64,000 nucleotides of DNA from Nostoc linckia NIES-25 (lineage in GTDB: Bacteria > Cyanobacteriota > Cyanobacteriia > Cyanobacteriales > Nostocaceae), in the NCBI RefSeq assembly GCF_002368035.1, contig NZ_AP018222.1, positions 4,457,534-4,521,533 of the forward strand, in the 5' to 3' direction. The first letter of the stretch is position 1, and every line of letters begins with the position of its first letter. The notes below the pieces were generated by a model. The model saw only the letters and a program-made list of their open reading frames with translations. It searched no databases and was not told the origin of the DNA. A program made the translations under genes and the position numbers. This document shows, piece by piece, positions 45,814-53,916 of the stretch.

Positions 45814-46734
45814 ATGGCAGCGTTGAACGGACGAGATTTATTAAGTCTGGCGGACATCAGTCCAACGGAACTCCAAGAACTTCTGCAATTGGCAACTCAA
45901 CTTAAAACCAAACAGCTGAAGTTACAGTGCAATAAAGTGTTAGGGTTGTTGTTCTCTAAAGCTTCAACTCGCACGCGGGTAAGTTTTACTGTGGCGATGT
46001 ATCAACTTGGCGGACAGGTAATCGATCTTAACCCCAATGTCACTCAAGTAAGTCGTGGGGAACCTATACAAGATACGGCGCGAGTGTTAGATAGATATTT
46101 GGATATTTTGGCAATTCGCACCTTTGCACAGCAGGAATTGGAAACTTTTGCTAACTATGCCAAGATTCCAGTGATTAATGCCCTCACTGATGCAGAACAT
46201 CCCTGTCAAGTATTAGCTGATTTATTGACAATTCAAGAAGCTTTTGGCAACCTTTCAGGGTTAACTTTAACCTATGTGGGTGATGGAAATAATGTAGCTA
46301 ATTCTTTGATGTTGGGCTGTGCTTTGGTGGGAATGAATGTCAGAATTGCCACTCCCAAAGGATTTGAGCCAGATTCTAAAATTGTAGAGCAAGCAAGAGC
46401 GATCGCTAATAATAAAACTGAAGTCTTACTCACTCACGACCCAGAATTAGCCGCCAAAGGATCTGCCGTACTTTATACTGATGTTTGGGCAAGTATGGGA
46501 CAAGAAGCAGAAGCAGACGATCGCTTACCAATTTTCCAACCTTATCAAATTTCCGAGCAGTTATTGAGCCTTGCTGACCCACAGGCAATTGTTTTACACT
46601 GCTTACCAGCCCATCGTGGTGAAGAAATTACTGAAGCAGTTATTGAAGGTTCTCAATCACGAGTTTGGGAACAGGCAGAAAATCGTCTCCACGCCCAAAA
46701 GGCTTTACTTGCTAGTATCTTGGGAGCAGAATGA
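45814..46734 (+). CDS. argF: Ornithine carbamoyltransferase
   Basis: 306 residues from the ATG at 45814. The frame is open further upstream, to an ATG at 45742, but that part matches nothing in the family. The carbamoyl-phosphate site SKASTRTRVSF, the HPCQVLADLLT segment and the ornithine-binding loop HCLPAHRGEE are intact. The enzyme forms citrulline from ornithine and carbamoyl phosphate in arginine synthesis. Length and motifs are normal. A palindrome that can terminate transcription follows the stop codon by 5 bp, then the lexA leader begins. Confidence 0.93.
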   Translation: MAALNGRDLLSLADISPTELQELLQLATQLKTKQLKLQCNKVLGLLFSKASTRTRVSFTVAMYQLGGQVIDLNPNVTQVSRGEPIQDTARVLDRYLDILAIRTFAQQELETFANYAKIPVINALTDAEHPCQVLADLLTIQEAFGNLSGLTLTYVGDGNNVANSLMLGCALVGMNVRIATPKGFEPDSKIVEQARAIANNKTEVLLTHDPELAAKGSAVLYTDVWASMGQEAEADDRLPIFQPYQISEQLLSLADPQAIVLHCLPAHRGEEITEAVIEGSQSRVWEQAENRLHAQKALLASILGAE

Positions 46735-46739
46735 AGGAA

Positions 46740-46767
46740 GTACAGACGCGATTCATCGCGTCTGTAC
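46740..46767. terminator. Palindrome downstream of argF
   Basis: 12-bp arms GTACAGACGCGA / TCGCGTCTGTAC with a 4-nt loop, five bases after the argF stop codon. It is likely to be a terminator but also belongs to the dispersed ACAGACGCGA-type palindrome family of this genome. Confidence 0.6.
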
Positions 46768-46918
46768 AAAATATAAGAGTCAGAATAATGACGTGTGGCT
46801 GACTCTTGACGAGTTATCAGGAAAAAATTAAGAATAAATAGGTGAAAGAAAAGAAAAAATATTCTTACTTTTGCCTCTAATATTTTTACTTTTCTATTGC
46901 CTATGGGGAGTTTTTTGT

Positions 46919-46932
46919 AGTACTAATGTTCT
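46919..46932 (+). promoter_or_regulatory. Cyanobacterial LexA box upstream of lexA
   Basis: AGTACTAATGTTCT fits the cyanobacterial LexA-box consensus RGTACNNNDGTWCB at all defined positions. It lies 31 bp upstream of the LexA start codon, as expected for autoregulation. One dyad only was found. Confidence 0.8.
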
Positions 46933-46963
46933 AGAGACATTTATAATTACTTCCCGAAAATTT

Positions 46964-47569
46964 ATGGAACGTCTAACGGAAGCTCAACAAGAACTTTACG
47001 AATGGTTGGCAGAATATATCCGAACGCATCAGCATTCGCCTTCAATTCGCCAAATGATGCAAGCGATGAATTTGAAGTCGCCAGCACCAATTCAAAGTCG
47101 TTTAGAACATTTACGTACTAAAGGATATATAGAATGGACTGGAGGACAAGCAAGAACGATTAGAATTTTGCGTTCTGTTAAACAAGGCATACCAATTTTG
47201 GGGACGATCGCTGCTGGTGGTTTAATAGAACCATTTACTGATGCTGTAGATCATTTAGACTTTTCTAATTTATCGTTACCTCCCCAAACCTACGCTTTGC
47301 GGGTAGCTGGCGATAGTATGATTGAAGATTTAATTGCTGATGGCGATGTGGTATTCTTGCGTCCAGTAGCAGAACCAAATCATTTGAAAAATGGTACCAT
47401 CGTCGCCGCGAGAGTTGATGGATTCGGTACAACATTAAAACGTTTTTATCGTCAAGGCGATCGCGTTACTCTCAAACCAGCAAATTCTAAGTACAATCCC
47501 ATTGAAGTCAGCGCGATGCAAGTGCAGGTGCAAGGTTCCCTCATTGGTGTTTGGCGCGGTTACAACTGA
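46964..47569 (+). CDS. lexA: LexA-family repressor/autoprotease
   Basis: 201 residues from the ATG at 46964 (MERLTEAQQELYEWLAEYI). The upstream open frame is a hydrophobic leader that crosses the LexA box and is rejected. It has an N-terminal winged HTH (SPSIRQMMQAMNLKSPAPIQSRLEHLRTKGYIE), the Ala-Gly self-cleavage site A84-G85 (TIAAGGLIEP), and catalytic S118 (GDSMIED) and K159 (TTLKRF). All key residues for RecA-stimulated self-cleavage are present, which is not true for every cyanobacterial LexA. It should repress DNA-repair genes and itself. Confidence 0.92.
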   Translation: MERLTEAQQELYEWLAEYIRTHQHSPSIRQMMQAMNLKSPAPIQSRLEHLRTKGYIEWTGGQARTIRILRSVKQGIPILGTIAAGGLIEPFTDAVDHLDFSNLSLPPQTYALRVAGDSMIEDLIADGDVVFLRPVAEPNHLKNGTIVAARVDGFGTTLKRFYRQGDRVTLKPANSKYNPIEVSAMQVQVQGSLIGVWRGYN

Positions 47570-47584
47570 GGAATAAGAAAGTTA

Positions 47585-47695
47585 GGAGTTAGGAGTGATG
47601 AGTGATGAGTTTTAAATTAGTAACTCCTAACTCCTAACTCTCAACTCTTAACTCCTAACTCCTAACTCCTAACTCCTAACTCCTAACTCCTAGCT
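47585..47695. repeat. Heptamer tandem repeat (STRR)
   Basis: Tandem TAACTCC units (about a dozen, some as AACTCTC/AACTCTT variants) following a shorter inverted block of GTTAGGA units, so the two blocks can pair. Heptameric STRRs of this kind are typical of heterocystous cyanobacteria. It fills the lexA-to-helicase spacer. Confidence 0.85.
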
Positions 47696-47707
47696 TGTGC
47701 TTAATAT

Positions 47708-49189
47708 ATGTACCTGACGGCAAATCCAGTGCGGCAACTGCCTACTTTCCGATTAAAACCACCATTTGCTAGGGAAAGTAAGGGTAGTTATCAAACATCG
47801 CAACCATTACCAGGATGTCCGAGAAAGCCTCCATCTTTGCAATTGCGGCAATATCAGCAAGAAGCGATCGCCAGCTGGTTTGCTAATAATGGTAGAGGGA
47901 CGCTCAAAATGGCTACTGGTAGTGGTAAAACTATCACAGCATTAGCGATCGCTTGTGAATTATATCAGCAGATTAATTTACAAGTGCTGTTAGTGGTGTG
48001 TCCTTATCGCCATCTTGTCACCCAATGGGCGCGAGAATGTGAAAAATTTAATTTGCAACCGATTTTAGCTTTTGAGAATTTACGCACTTGGCAAAGTCAA
48101 CTTTCAGGGCAAATTTATAATCTGCGTTCTGGTTCTCAACGGTTTGTCACGGTTATTACTACGAACTCCACTTTAATTGGAGACGGGTTTCAATCTCAAC
48201 TCAAATATTTTCCTGCCAAAACTTTAATTATTGGAGATGAGGCACATAATTTAGGCGCACCCAAGTTAGAAGAAAGTTTGCCGCGTCGGGTGGGGTTGAG
48301 ACTCGCTTTATCTGCTACGCCGGAGAGGTATTTTGATGATTTGGGTACGCAATCTTTATTTGATTATTTTGGCCCGGTTCTCCAGCCAGAGTTTACTTTA
48401 AGGGATGCGATCGCCTGCGGTGCTTTGGTACATTATCTGTATTATCCAGTGCTGGTGGAGTTAACAGAAGCAGAAAGTATTGCTTATTTAAAGTTAACTA
48501 AAAAAATTGGGCGATCGCTTTTATTTCGAGAACGAGAAAATGGACAAGCAGGAGATTTTGAAGACAATGAAGATTTAAAGCCGTTATTGATGCAAAGGGC
48601 AAGGTTAATTGGTGCAGCCGAAAATAAATTAAATGCTTTGCGCGATTTAATGGTAACTCGCCGCGAAACTACTCACACGCTTTTTTATTGTAGTGATGGT
48701 TCGCCAGAAACAGGACAACGTTCATCGTTACGCCAACTCAAAGCTGTTGCCAAAATTCTCGGAGTAGAAATAGGTTACAAGGTTAGCACCTATACGGCTC
48801 AAACTTCTTTAGAAGAAAGGGAAATATTACGCCGTCAATTTGAAAGTGGAGAATTGCAAGGATTAGTTGCAATTCGTTGTTTGGATGAAGGTGTCGATAT
48901 TCCTGCAATTCAAACTGCGGTGATTTTATCAAGTTCTGGTAATCCGCGTCAGTTTATTCAGCGACGAGGGCGAGTTTTACGCCCTCATCCCAGTAAAAAA
49001 CGTGCAACTATATTCGACATGATTGTTTTGCCGCCAGATTTAGATAGAGAAACGATAGAAGTTGAAAGGAATTTATTAAGAAAGGAGTTACGCCGCTTTG
49101 TAGAATTTGCTGATTTGGCTGATAATGCTGGTGAAGCCAGAATGAAATTATTGGATTTACAAAAGCGATATGGTTTGTTAGATATTTGA
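47708..49189 (+). CDS. SF2 DEAH-box helicase of the Dnd-restriction type
   Basis: 493 residues. Motif I ATGSGKT (69-75), DEAH box in LIIGDEAHNLG, LSATPER (motif III), and motif VI QFIQRRGRVLRPH. The layout resembles SSL2/XPB-like helicases that accompany DNA phosphorothioation (dnd) genes as putative restriction components. That link rests mainly on its position ahead of dnd-type genes, since many other SF2 helicases look alike. No nuclease domain is visible. It is followed after 407 bp, across a hairpin, by the coupled 57-aa/DndD-like pair. AT-rich third positions and long A/T runs resemble the rest of the island. Confidence 0.75.
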   Translation: MYLTANPVRQLPTFRLKPPFARESKGSYQTSQPLPGCPRKPPSLQLRQYQQEAIASWFANNGRGTLKMATGSGKTITALAIACELYQQINLQVLLVVCPYRHLVTQWARECEKFNLQPILAFENLRTWQSQLSGQIYNLRSGSQRFVTVITTNSTLIGDGFQSQLKYFPAKTLIIGDEAHNLGAPKLEESLPRRVGLRLALSATPERYFDDLGTQSLFDYFGPVLQPEFTLRDAIACGALVHYLYYPVLVELTEAESIAYLKLTKKIGRSLLFRERENGQAGDFEDNEDLKPLLMQRARLIGAAENKLNALRDLMVTRRETTHTLFYCSDGSPETGQRSSLRQLKAVAKILGVEIGYKVSTYTAQTSLEEREILRRQFESGELQGLVAIRCLDEGVDIPAIQTAVILSSSGNPRQFIQRRGRVLRPHPSKKRATIFDMIVLPPDLDRETIEVERNLLRKELRRFVEFADLADNAGEARMKLLDLQKRYGLLDI

Positions 49190-49214
49190 TAATAGATATC
49201 TGGTAAAAATGAAT

Positions 49215-49243
49215 GTAGAGACGTAGCAATGCTACGTCTCTTC
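49215..49243. repeat. REP-like palindrome, TAGC variant
   Basis: Copy of the GTAGAGACGTAGCA / TGCTACGTCTC palindrome seen at 23202-23230, with one altered base near the right end (CTCTTC instead of CTCTAC). Confidence 0.65.
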
Positions 49244-49358
49244 AAGGGTTTCAGGTAACTAAATGTCTAATGAATTAGATTGTATTTGTATTTTTTTGTA
49301 AAGATTTTCCTGGCTTTGTAGAAACAAGCATTAAGTATGAAATAATTAAAATATGAAT

Positions 49359-49417
49359 TATATTATAATGGGATGTAAGCCAAATTATGAAAGCAGCTTA
49401 CATCCCATTATAATATA
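49359..49417. repeat. Perfect 22-bp inverted repeat in the Dnd island
   Basis: Arms at 49359-49380 and 49396-49417 (outer part TATATTATAAT, inner part GGGATGTAAGC) are exactly complementary, with a 15-nt spacer. It lies between the helicase stop and the 57-aa gene. It is too AT-rich at its base for a typical terminator. A mobile-element end or a regulatory hairpin are alternatives. Confidence 0.6.
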
Positions 49418-49596
49418 GTTTATTATTACTAATAATATCAGAAAAGTATTAAAGAATAAAGAGTTTTTTTCAAAACAACTCATATTTCAATATTATAGTT
49501 TATCAAAATCTAAAGATAACGCTAACCGTAGCTTTACGGTGACAAATGTAGTACTAGTGAAGGTTAAAATATAGAAAAATTATTTTAGAATCGAAG

Positions 49597-49770
49597 ATGC
49601 TACAAGAGGCGAATATCGATGATGTTCAGGAGCCAATTAACAGCGCTCCACCGGAAGTACGGCAAATTATTGAGCGAGTGTGGAAGCTCGAAAAAAGTAG
49701 GCTAGACAGGAAAAGCAAAGGGCATATTAACGATGATATTCTAGATATTATCAAGGAAGCAGTACAATGA
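49597..49770 (+). CDS. 57-residue protein coupled to the DndD-like ATPase
   Basis: MLQEANIDDVQEPINSAP, then PEVRQIIERVWKLEKSRLDR and KSKGHINDDILDIIKEAVQ. The stop TGA overlaps the start ATG of the next gene (ATGA at 49767-49770), the classic sign of translational coupling. Codon use and amphipathic helix pattern look real: VRQIIERVWKLEKSRL is a good surface helix. It is too short for most gene callers. It could be a small partner or regulator of the ATPase. No family recognised. Confidence 0.6.
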   Translation: MLQEANIDDVQEPINSAPPEVRQIIERVWKLEKSRLDRKSKGHINDDILDIIKEAVQ

Positions 49771-51839
49771 AGCTGACTTCAATTAAGCTGTGCAATTTTC
49801 GCTCGTTTTATGGTACAACGCCAGAGATGAATCTCGCCGGAGGAGATATTCACAACACGACGATTATTCATGGTAATAACGGTGCTGGAAAAACAAGTTT
49901 GTTGAATGCATTTACGTGGGTATTATATGAGAAATTTAGTGCAGCGTTTGCATCAACAGAACAGTTAGTAAATAAAAGAGCGATCGCCGAAGCCGAAAGA
50001 GGGCAAACTATAGAATGTTGGGTAGAAATTGGTTGGGAACATGATGTCACCCGCTACCGAGTTAAACGTTCCTGTCGAGTTTATAAAAACGCCAATGAAC
50101 TAGAACCAGGTAAAACTCAATTAACCATGTGGGTGAGTGGCGACGATGGCAAATGGAATTTACCAACTCAACCACCAGAAGATATTATTAATCAGATTTT
50201 ACCCGCTAGTTTACATCAATATTTTTTCTTTGACGGCGAACGAATTGAAGAGATAGTCCGTTCTGATAAAAAAGCCGAAATCGCCGAAGCGACAAAGATT
50301 TTTTTAGGCGTCGAAATCATCGAACGTTCAATTACACATTTGAAGGGAGCTAAAAAAAGTTTAGAAACTGAATTAACAGCGATCGGTGATGCAGAAACTA
50401 AACAACTTTTACGACAACAAGAAAAATTAGAACGTGAAATTGATAGTATCACCAAACGCCAAAACGAAATTCAACAAGAATTAGAATATCAACAAACCTT
50501 CAAAAAAGAGACAAGCAACCGTTTACGAGAACTCAGTACTGCTAAAGAACTGCAAGAAAGACGGCAGAATTTAGAATCACAGAAAGAAGCAAATCGAGAA
50601 GAACTCAAAAAAACTAGAGACGCGCTAAAAAAAGTAATTTCAGCGCGGGGTTATACAGTCTTGCTATCAGACACCACAAGCCAATTTCGCCAAATTCTTG
50701 ATGATTTTAAGCAACGCGGCGAGTTAACGTCGGGAATTTCACGGGAATTTATCAATGAATTACTGAAATCTAAACGTTGCATTTGTGGCGCAGACTTAAA
50801 TGCAGGTAGTCATCATCATAGCAATGTGCAAATCTGGCTAGAAAGAGCAGGTTCATCGACAGTAGAAGAAACTGCAATTCGGATGAGTGCCCAAGTAGAT
50901 GAAATTGATAAGCAAGCAATAGCATTTTGGGAAGAGGTTGATAGAGAACAACTTAGAATTGAACAGTTAAGGCAGACGATATCTCAAATTGAAAGCGAAT
51001 TAGATAGCATTCAAGAAAGATTACGCAAAGATGCTAACGAAGAAATTAGCAGTTTACAAAAACGCCTAGACGAAATTGAAACTAAAATTGATGAATTAAA
51101 TCGAGAACAGGGCGCAAATCAACAGCGAATTGCTCATTTAAAAACAGAAATTGATGCTTTAGCTAAACAAATCGCTAAGCAGAAATTGAATGAAGCCAAG
51201 CAAGTTTTGGCGCAACGGCGTATCAATGCTACTCAAGATGCTATTGAACGGTTAACAGAAGTCAAAAATCGTCAAGAAAAGCAATTTCGTTTGCAACTGG
51301 AAAAGCGAGTGCAAGAGATATTTACTGAAATTTCCGTTGCACCATATATTCCGAAAATCAGCGATAAATATGAATTAACACTGGTAGAAAATACCGCAGG
51401 TGTCGAAGCGCCAGTTGCAGCTTCCACGGGAGAAAATCAAATTCTGAGTTTATCCTTTATTGCCAGTATCATCGATAGAGTGCGGGAGTGGAGCGAGAAG
51501 CGAAAAATGATGATGCTTCCCGATAGCAGTACCTTCCCAATTGTCATGGATTCGCCATTTGGAAGTTTGGATGAAATTTCGCGGCGACACATTGCGAAGA
51601 CAATTCCTAAATTAGCAAATCAGTTAATAGTATTAGTCACAAAGACTCAATGGCGGGGTGAAGTTGAAGAAGAAATCGCAGACAGAATTGGTAGAGAATA
51701 TGTGCTGACTTATTATTCTTCTAAACCAGATTGCGAGCAAGATTATATTGAATTGAGTGGCGAAAGATATCCTTTAGTGCGGCAAAGCCCCAATGAATTT
51801 GAGTATACCGAGATTATGGAAGTGGAACGCGATCGCTAA
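49767..51839 (+). CDS. DndD-like SMC/Rad50-type ATPase
   Basis: 690 residues. Walker A GNNGAGKT at 36-43 (with the typical KLCNFRSF start), a long coiled-coil middle (about 200-530) broken by a C338-I-C340 pair (KRCICGADL, zinc-hook-like), and the C-terminal head with STGENQILSLSFIASII (signature) and PIVMDSPFGSLDE (Walker B). It resembles DndD-type ATPases of the phosphorothioation system. It is not the canonical copy: the better dndD match is at 58159. It follows the coupled 57-aa gene and may form a second module of the island. Confidence 0.8.
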   Translation: MKLTSIKLCNFRSFYGTTPEMNLAGGDIHNTTIIHGNNGAGKTSLLNAFTWVLYEKFSAAFASTEQLVNKRAIAEAERGQTIECWVEIGWEHDVTRYRVKRSCRVYKNANELEPGKTQLTMWVSGDDGKWNLPTQPPEDIINQILPASLHQYFFFDGERIEEIVRSDKKAEIAEATKIFLGVEIIERSITHLKGAKKSLETELTAIGDAETKQLLRQQEKLEREIDSITKRQNEIQQELEYQQTFKKETSNRLRELSTAKELQERRQNLESQKEANREELKKTRDALKKVISARGYTVLLSDTTSQFRQILDDFKQRGELTSGISREFINELLKSKRCICGADLNAGSHHHSNVQIWLERAGSSTVEETAIRMSAQVDEIDKQAIAFWEEVDREQLRIEQLRQTISQIESELDSIQERLRKDANEEISSLQKRLDEIETKIDELNREQGANQQRIAHLKTEIDALAKQIAKQKLNEAKQVLAQRRINATQDAIERLTEVKNRQEKQFRLQLEKRVQEIFTEISVAPYIPKISDKYELTLVENTAGVEAPVAASTGENQILSLSFIASIIDRVREWSEKRKMMMLPDSSTFPIVMDSPFGSLDEISRRHIAKTIPKLANQLIVLVTKTQWRGEVEEEIADRIGREYVLTYYSSKPDCEQDYIELSGERYPLVRQSPNEFEYTEIMEVERDR

Positions 51840-51901
51840 ATTAATTGCATACAATTATATTTAACATTATTTGTCGCTTTGTGTAGGCGATCGCCATCAT
51901 C

Positions 51902-52078
51902 ATGAGCAGAGCCAAAATTATCGACCCATCTGAGAGCTATACCTTCAGCAAATATGCCGAATTAGCCTACGATAGCGCCGATATTCTAGCTGAATTTGGT
52001 GTTACCCTCAACAATACCTCACTCCAAATCGCTCTTTTTTTGTATCAAAGAGTGTCTAGGCGTAGGCATCGCTTCTAG
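51902..52078 (+). pseudogene. 5' fragment of an unidentified gene
   Basis: From the ATG at 51902 the frame reads SRAKIIDPSESYTFSKY, AELAYDSADILAEF and GVTLNNTSLQ, and then runs into the dispersed GCGTAGGCATCGC-type repeat and a TAG at 52076-52078. The N-terminus is clean and protein-like, so this is probably the start of a once longer gene, deleted at the repeat. Family not recognised with confidence. Confidence 0.45.
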
Positions 52079-52116
52079 GTTTCGGTTATTATGACAACAC
52101 AGTAGATATTGAAGTC

Positions 52117-52590
52117 ATGGCTGAAACTGGCAGAATCAGGGTTGCTAAAGATAAAGCAGATTTAGTTAAAGCGTTAACATCTTCCGATGGTGGTACAGGC
52201 CCTTTTCAAACCTTTGCTGATGTAATTGTATTTGCAGCAGCTTTGGGTGCAAAGCATAAAAAACGTGTACCATTAGGCGAAATTTCTAAACGAGAACCAT
52301 CACCAATTAGATTAGAATATTTTGCTTCCGTAGGTAATGATGTGGTGATTAAATTATTGGGAATGACTGAAACTCAAGATATTAATATCTTATCCATTCA
52401 TGAAGAAGAATACGAAACTCAACGCAACATTATTTTTGAAGAATATGCTAATGGTGGACTAGAAATATTACGCAATGAGTTACGTGGAGCAGTTGATTAT
52501 TTAGAGAGAATTTTATTGTTTCTCAGTTATGAACGAACTCACAAAGATGAAAAAGAAGAGGAATTTGATCTCACAAAATTCCTTTCTTAG
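52117..52590 (+). CDS. Dnd-system-associated protein 4-like
   Basis: 157 residues. The segment GPFQTFADVIVFAAALGAKHKKRVPLGE is the core I associate with the dnd-associated protein 4 family (compare GPFxTYxDVxxFAAALGYxxxxRVPL). It has no catalytic motif or membrane segment and ends in an acidic tail. The frame is open upstream of the ATG at 52117 (GFGYYDNTVDIEV), which could extend it if a non-ATG start is used, but a stop is met at 52063-52065. Function in the Dnd context is unknown. Confidence 0.7.
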   Translation: MAETGRIRVAKDKADLVKALTSSDGGTGPFQTFADVIVFAAALGAKHKKRVPLGEISKREPSPIRLEYFASVGNDVVIKLLGMTETQDINILSIHEEEYETQRNIIFEEYANGGLEILRNELRGAVDYLERILLFLSYERTHKDEKEEEFDLTKFLS

Positions 52591-52618
52591 AATTAGACTA
52601 TTTTTAATAGGAGCGTTT

Positions 52619-53812
52619 TTATCTCCATCCTAGTTTATCTTTCACGGTTCTCACTGCATCAATTACTGCATTTGCACCAGTAGAAAGTTTGTAACGCTTA
52701 TTTGGATTTTTAGGATTCGGGTCTATTCTAATTAAATTATTTACCCAAATTTCATTATTTTTACTCCAACCTATCTGTGCAAGTTGAGAAATTTTTACTT
52801 CATCAAAATAATTTCTATTTTTATCATAAGTAAAGTGAAGCAAACGACCGAGAACTTCGAGTCCAACACTCACACCTAATAGACATTCATCTTTAAATTT
52901 CTTTAACTCAGCAGAAGTTAAAATATTTGCATCTGTTTCAGAAATATATCTTGTATCATTGCACTCAAAGAAAAACTTATTGAGACAATTAGCTAAAGCA
53001 TTAGATAAAATTTCTACATCATTGTCTTGAAGTTCGGAATCAGGACTATTAGTAAAAGCACAACTCACAGCCCTTGCTATGTAATTATTTGTGTAAATAA
53101 ACTTCTTTTGAATACGCGGAGAATCTTGAATTTTGTCTGTTTTGTTATAAAACATTTTTACTTGTTTTACCAATTTTTTAGTGATCCCGGCACGTCCTTC
53201 AATTTCACTAAATGATAATAAAAGGGCTTTGCCCAATTGTTTGGTTTGAGCCATATCTCCAAAGTCCTTTCTACACTGATCGGCATCTTCTTCTAAAACC
53301 AGCGTAATTGGAAAATCATCATCACTAATTAAATAACTTGCATCACCTTCGAGCAATTTTTGAATAGCACTTTTACGATGTTGCCCATCTGTAATTTCTA
53401 ACTTTACTCCACGAGGAATAACAACTATACAAATACCCCTACCCAATTCGAGAATTTTTATTTTCTCGGAAGAGACATTTGCCGTCAGCGTGCCTAAAAT
53501 CCAAGGTTTGTCCTTTTGCGCTTGCTCTATAATATAGTTTTTGATGTCATCAGCATGGCCTGGAATTTCTGGACGTTGTTTACCTAATTCAGGATCATCG
53601 TCAGTAGCAGGTTTTGCTACTAAAAGCCCTGGAAAATCGCCAGCGGGTACATTTATTTGCAACATAGTACGCTTACCCTGCCTAAAAATTAGTGCTGGAT
53701 AGCAACGCTCACGATGATATTTAGAAAAAACAGGTTCAAGAGAAGCAGTAAATGCAGCTTGAACTTCTGGTGGAATGGTATTAGCACTATCCTGGTTCAT
53801 GTTAACCATCAA
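52619..53812 (-). CDS. DGQHR-domain protein (DndB family)
   Basis: 397 residues. The motif DGQHR at 142-146 (LEITDGQHRKSAIQKLL) places it in the DGQHR/DndB family. The N-terminal part resembles a beta-sandwich, and the C-terminal half is helical. DndB-type proteins regulate dnd genes or modification. This gene is oriented opposite to the ATPase module and lies next to the larger DGQHR gene, so the island has two diverged members. The start is the first of several close Met codons (MMVNMNQDS). Confidence 0.8.
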   Translation of the reverse strand: MMVNMNQDSANTIPPEVQAAFTASLEPVFSKYHRERCYPALIFRQGKRTMLQINVPAGDFPGLLVAKPATDDDPELGKQRPEIPGHADDIKNYIIEQAQKDKPWILGTLTANVSSEKIKILELGRGICIVVIPRGVKLEITDGQHRKSAIQKLLEGDASYLISDDDFPITLVLEEDADQCRKDFGDMAQTKQLGKALLLSFSEIEGRAGITKKLVKQVKMFYNKTDKIQDSPRIQKKFIYTNNYIARAVSCAFTNSPDSELQDNDVEILSNALANCLNKFFFECNDTRYISETDANILTSAELKKFKDECLLGVSVGLEVLGRLLHFTYDKNRNYFDEVKISQLAQIGWSKNNEIWVNNLIRIDPNPKNPNKRYKLSTGANAVIDAVRTVKDKLGWR

Positions 53813-53916
53813 AGCAGTTGTATAATTTGAGTCAAGTATTTATTATGCTATGCTGCTTTTAAGCGGTTTGTAATCAGTAAAAACCCTGCTGAAATTATTT
53901 TGTTAGACCTAGTAAG

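Noticed and set aside
46871..46963. 31-codon upstream extension of lexA
   Set aside because: It would place a hydrophobic leader on a cytoplasmic repressor and would span the LexA box; the start at 46964 fits the family.
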